Shown: positions 61,802 to 64,000 of the stretch, in pieces | Layout of the letters: each line of letters opens with the position of its first letter | Position numbering within the stretch: position 1 is the stretch's first letter | Notes under the pieces: generated by a model | What the model was told of the DNA's origin: nothing | The model's input: only the letters and a program-made list of their open reading frames with translations | Database searches by the model: none | Source: Coturnix japonica | Lineage: Eukaryota; Chordata; Aves; Galliformes; Phasianidae | Direction of reading: 5' to 3' | NCBI RefSeq assembly: GCF_001577835.2 | Contig: NC_029536.1 | Coordinates: forward strand, 4,712,001-4,776,000 | Length of the DNA: 64,000 nt | Position numbers and translations under genes: made by a program

Positions 61802-63639
61802 TTAGAGCTGGTCAGTTCTGGTTCCTCCTGACACTCCGGACACCAAGTTCTGCAATGAAGACATCATTAATCAAATAATGCCAAATAAGTGACAGCTCCT
61901 GTTTTGCTGAACAGTTGGGGAGCTGAACAGGCTTTCATTTACATGTTATCGTTATCCAGTTCCATTCGCTTTTTTTCCTTCTAGTTCACAATGCACAGGG
62001 AACAACCATTCTTTGGAGAGATGAGAAAAATCTTCCAGGCCTTTTAATTTGCTTGGCCATCAATGACTATCATACTCTTAAGAGAGTCAGAATAACACTT
62101 CCTATACATGCAATTCACATCTCCATGACTGTTTACAAGCTATCCTTACCGGGTGAGAATGGTGAGAAGGTTTCTCTTTCAATGAAGCTCGCAGATCCAA
62201 GCTGCTGACTTTTGGCTCACTGGAAGGAATGGTATTTTCCCAGCCAACCAGGCAATGCTGTGAGAACATAGAAGAACTCCGTATGGCAGTGTTTTCTAAG
62301 TAAAAACAACTCCACAGGGGGGCACTGGCAGGTTAATTAATTTCTTGAGCTTCGTATGAAGAGTTTTTTCTAATAAAGCAAAACTTGTAGCTGTCTCCTC
62401 TTCCACCTTTCACTGGCTTATTATTTCTAAACTGATCTCCCACTTTGTGAACTCAAACACCTGACCTCCTTCAACTTGTCTCAGCTGACTCATCCTGTTC
62501 ACCAAACCTCAAACCTGGCTTCTTCCTACCTCTTCATTACAGGGCAAGGCTACTATACTACTTGCGGCATTCTCTAGAAGCTGATATACAAGACCAGCTC
62601 TGCAAAAACAGTTTTAAATCCAACCTCACCCCCACAGATTTGGTCTGATCCCTACACAATGTGGATACTTAATAGAAACCTGTCTGTTAAACTCTCCAAT
62701 ATCAGAGAAACAGACACTCTCAAGTATGAAAGGCTGATGCTTGGAACAGATCAGCTGAATTATGTCCCAGCAGTATATAGTTTCATACGGAACCTTCTTT
62801 TCTGGAGATAAATTCTTTACATTATGCCAATTATATGAAGGTGTGAACCCAGAAGCATGCACAAACAGCTTTTCTTGCTGTGCCAGTGACCCAGATCAGA
62901 ACCTCACCCACCACCACAAACAGGCCAGAGATCATCACCTCAGAAATTGCAGTGAAAACTATGCTGAGGGTGGGGGACAAGTCCTATATTCTCCTTCCTT
63001 CTTGTACTGTAACAATGCCCAATCTGGATTGTGCAGTCAGTACCTGCAAGAAGACGTCAACTTACCGAAGGTAATGCTAGACTGTTTGCTGGTTCAAAGC
63101 TTTTCCTGGAGTGAGCTTTGTATTTGTAGGCAGGCATAAGGGTAGACCTGGGAATGCTGACCCTGCAACCACACAAGGAGAGTAACTGCCCACATGCTCC
63201 ACAAGGCAAAGTAAATTTATGTGCCCTTTCCACTCAAAATTCAAGGATCTAACCCCAAAAATGAACAAAGGCAAGCAGTTCATTAGACACTTAAAAAAGC
63301 ACATTCTGATTCTGGACCAAATTCAGATATAAAAATAATTTCTCACCACCTGGAAAACTACTTCTCCTTATGGAAGATCAGTAGGGAGATTTTAAGCAAG
63401 AGATTTCTCTCCGCCTTGAGAGCAGCAACTGTCTGCAGAACCATCTGGACTCTTTTCTACCCATTGCCTCCTGAGTTCTGCATATTGCAAAGTAATAATC
63501 ATCAGCTACCTGACATAGGCTGGCTCTTCCAGTGTCTCTGGGGGCTGGTGAGTACGTGGGACCTTACATACAGGACAGGCAGAATCTGAATCCATAGGGA
63601 CAGGAAAGAGGCGCTCGTTTAATCGGTAACAGTAAACAC
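61802..63639 (-). CDS. MIIP: MIIP, last four coding exons (5' part lies beyond the right edge)
   Basis: MIIP (migration and invasion inhibitory protein, IIp45) binds IGFBP2 and restrains cell migration and mitotic progression in mammals. Exons in gene order: 63510-63639, 63066-63162, 62150-62257, 61802-61849 (ends TAA). Phases agree. The match is clear. Here VYCYRLNERLFPVP and, across a split codon, AYVRVSIPRSTLMPAYKYKA; human has VYCYRVNRRLFPVP and [40 protein letters not shown] follows against human [20 protein letters not shown]. The bird tail is short, ending GGTRTDQL, where human continues with a longer Pro-rich tail. The cysteine pair CPVC near the start of the block is kept. Confidence 0.92.
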
Positions 63640-64000
63640 CTGAAACATAACAGTATTTCTAGTTTGTTAGAAGGTTCCTCAATGTTGGCAAAATATAGCT
63701 GTCTTCTACCTCCGTGCAATACGTGCCCCTTCTATACAGTGCTGCTTTCCCTAAAGAATCCTCTACATTTCCTGCCCCAAATAAGTTCCTAAAAAGCAAA
63801 ACCAAAACTCAACCCCCTCAATTGAAAAAGAGAACTTCAGGAAGTTACAAAAAATCCTGACGGTGAGAGACGGTGCCTAGAAGACTCGATTCTCTTTGGA
63901 GGAGGAAGTTGATTATGCATTAGAAATTGCAGCTAAAAATAACAAATTCTCCTCTTAAGCGATGCAGGGCTTGCTCAGGATAACAGGTAAAGGATTCTCA

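Noticed and set aside
1-64000. A search by eye for tRNA, rRNA, snoRNA-like, CRISPR or retroviral sequences and for a novel gene system
   Set aside because: Nothing reached a level I could defend. The window is ordinary vertebrate gene territory with LINE and mariner-like repeats, and small intronic RNAs cannot be excluded without a covariance-model scan.

Overview
The window reads as nuclear DNA of a bird, most likely a galliform and possibly chicken. It carries many intron-split vertebrate genes and many copies of the avian CR1 LINE, recognised by the 3'-end block that appears on the + strand as agaatcacagaatgg...ttggaagggacc. It also holds two short mariner-like inverted-repeat elements. 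All genes lie on the minus strand. Reading from high to low coordinates, the order is MIIP (3' end), TNFRSF8/CD30 (complete), a TNFRSF1B/TNFR2 remnant, and VPS13D (5' two thirds). As I recall it, this is the gene order and relative orientation of human 1p36.22 (MIIP-TNFRSF8-TNFRSF1B-VPS13D).

Region by region. Positions 1-30553, with a 5' UTR exon ending near 32569, hold VPS13D: 41 coding exons, all with GT-AG introns and matching phases, giving about 2961 codons from the start Met to a point before the C-terminal lipid-transfer and mitochondria-targeting modules. Its CpG-island promoter is at about 32045-32740, and a long CR1 fragment sits directly upstream. Positions 35149-36450 hold three colinear TNFRSF1B-like exons: the last cysteine-rich exon, the stalk exon and the last cytoplasmic exon. 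I cannot find a signal peptide, the earlier cysteine-rich exons or a transmembrane exon, and one exon is one base short. This is best read as a decaying TNFR2 gene. Positions 40575-51158 hold TNFRSF8 in ten coding exons (466 aa). Positions 51.2-61.6 kb are intergenic, with the mariner-like elements and a CR1 copy. Positions 61802-63639 hold the last four coding exons of MIIP.

The genes do not form one pathway. VPS13D is a bridge-like lipid-transfer protein acting at ER, mitochondrial and peroxisomal contacts. TNFRSF8 is a lymphocyte TNF-family receptor that signals through TRAFs, and its two C-terminal TRAF-binding motifs are intact here. MIIP is a regulator of cell migration and mitosis. Identities rest on protein-level matches to family sequences from memory; no database search was run.

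The points most worth checking are the TNFRSF1B remnant in its syntenic slot, a VPS13D 3' splice site that appears to be the end of a CR1 copy, two head-to-head CR1 pairs, and a compact CD30 ectodomain without the duplicated cysteine-rich block of human CD30. I saw no tRNA, rRNA, CRISPR array, retroviral element or plus-strand gene.
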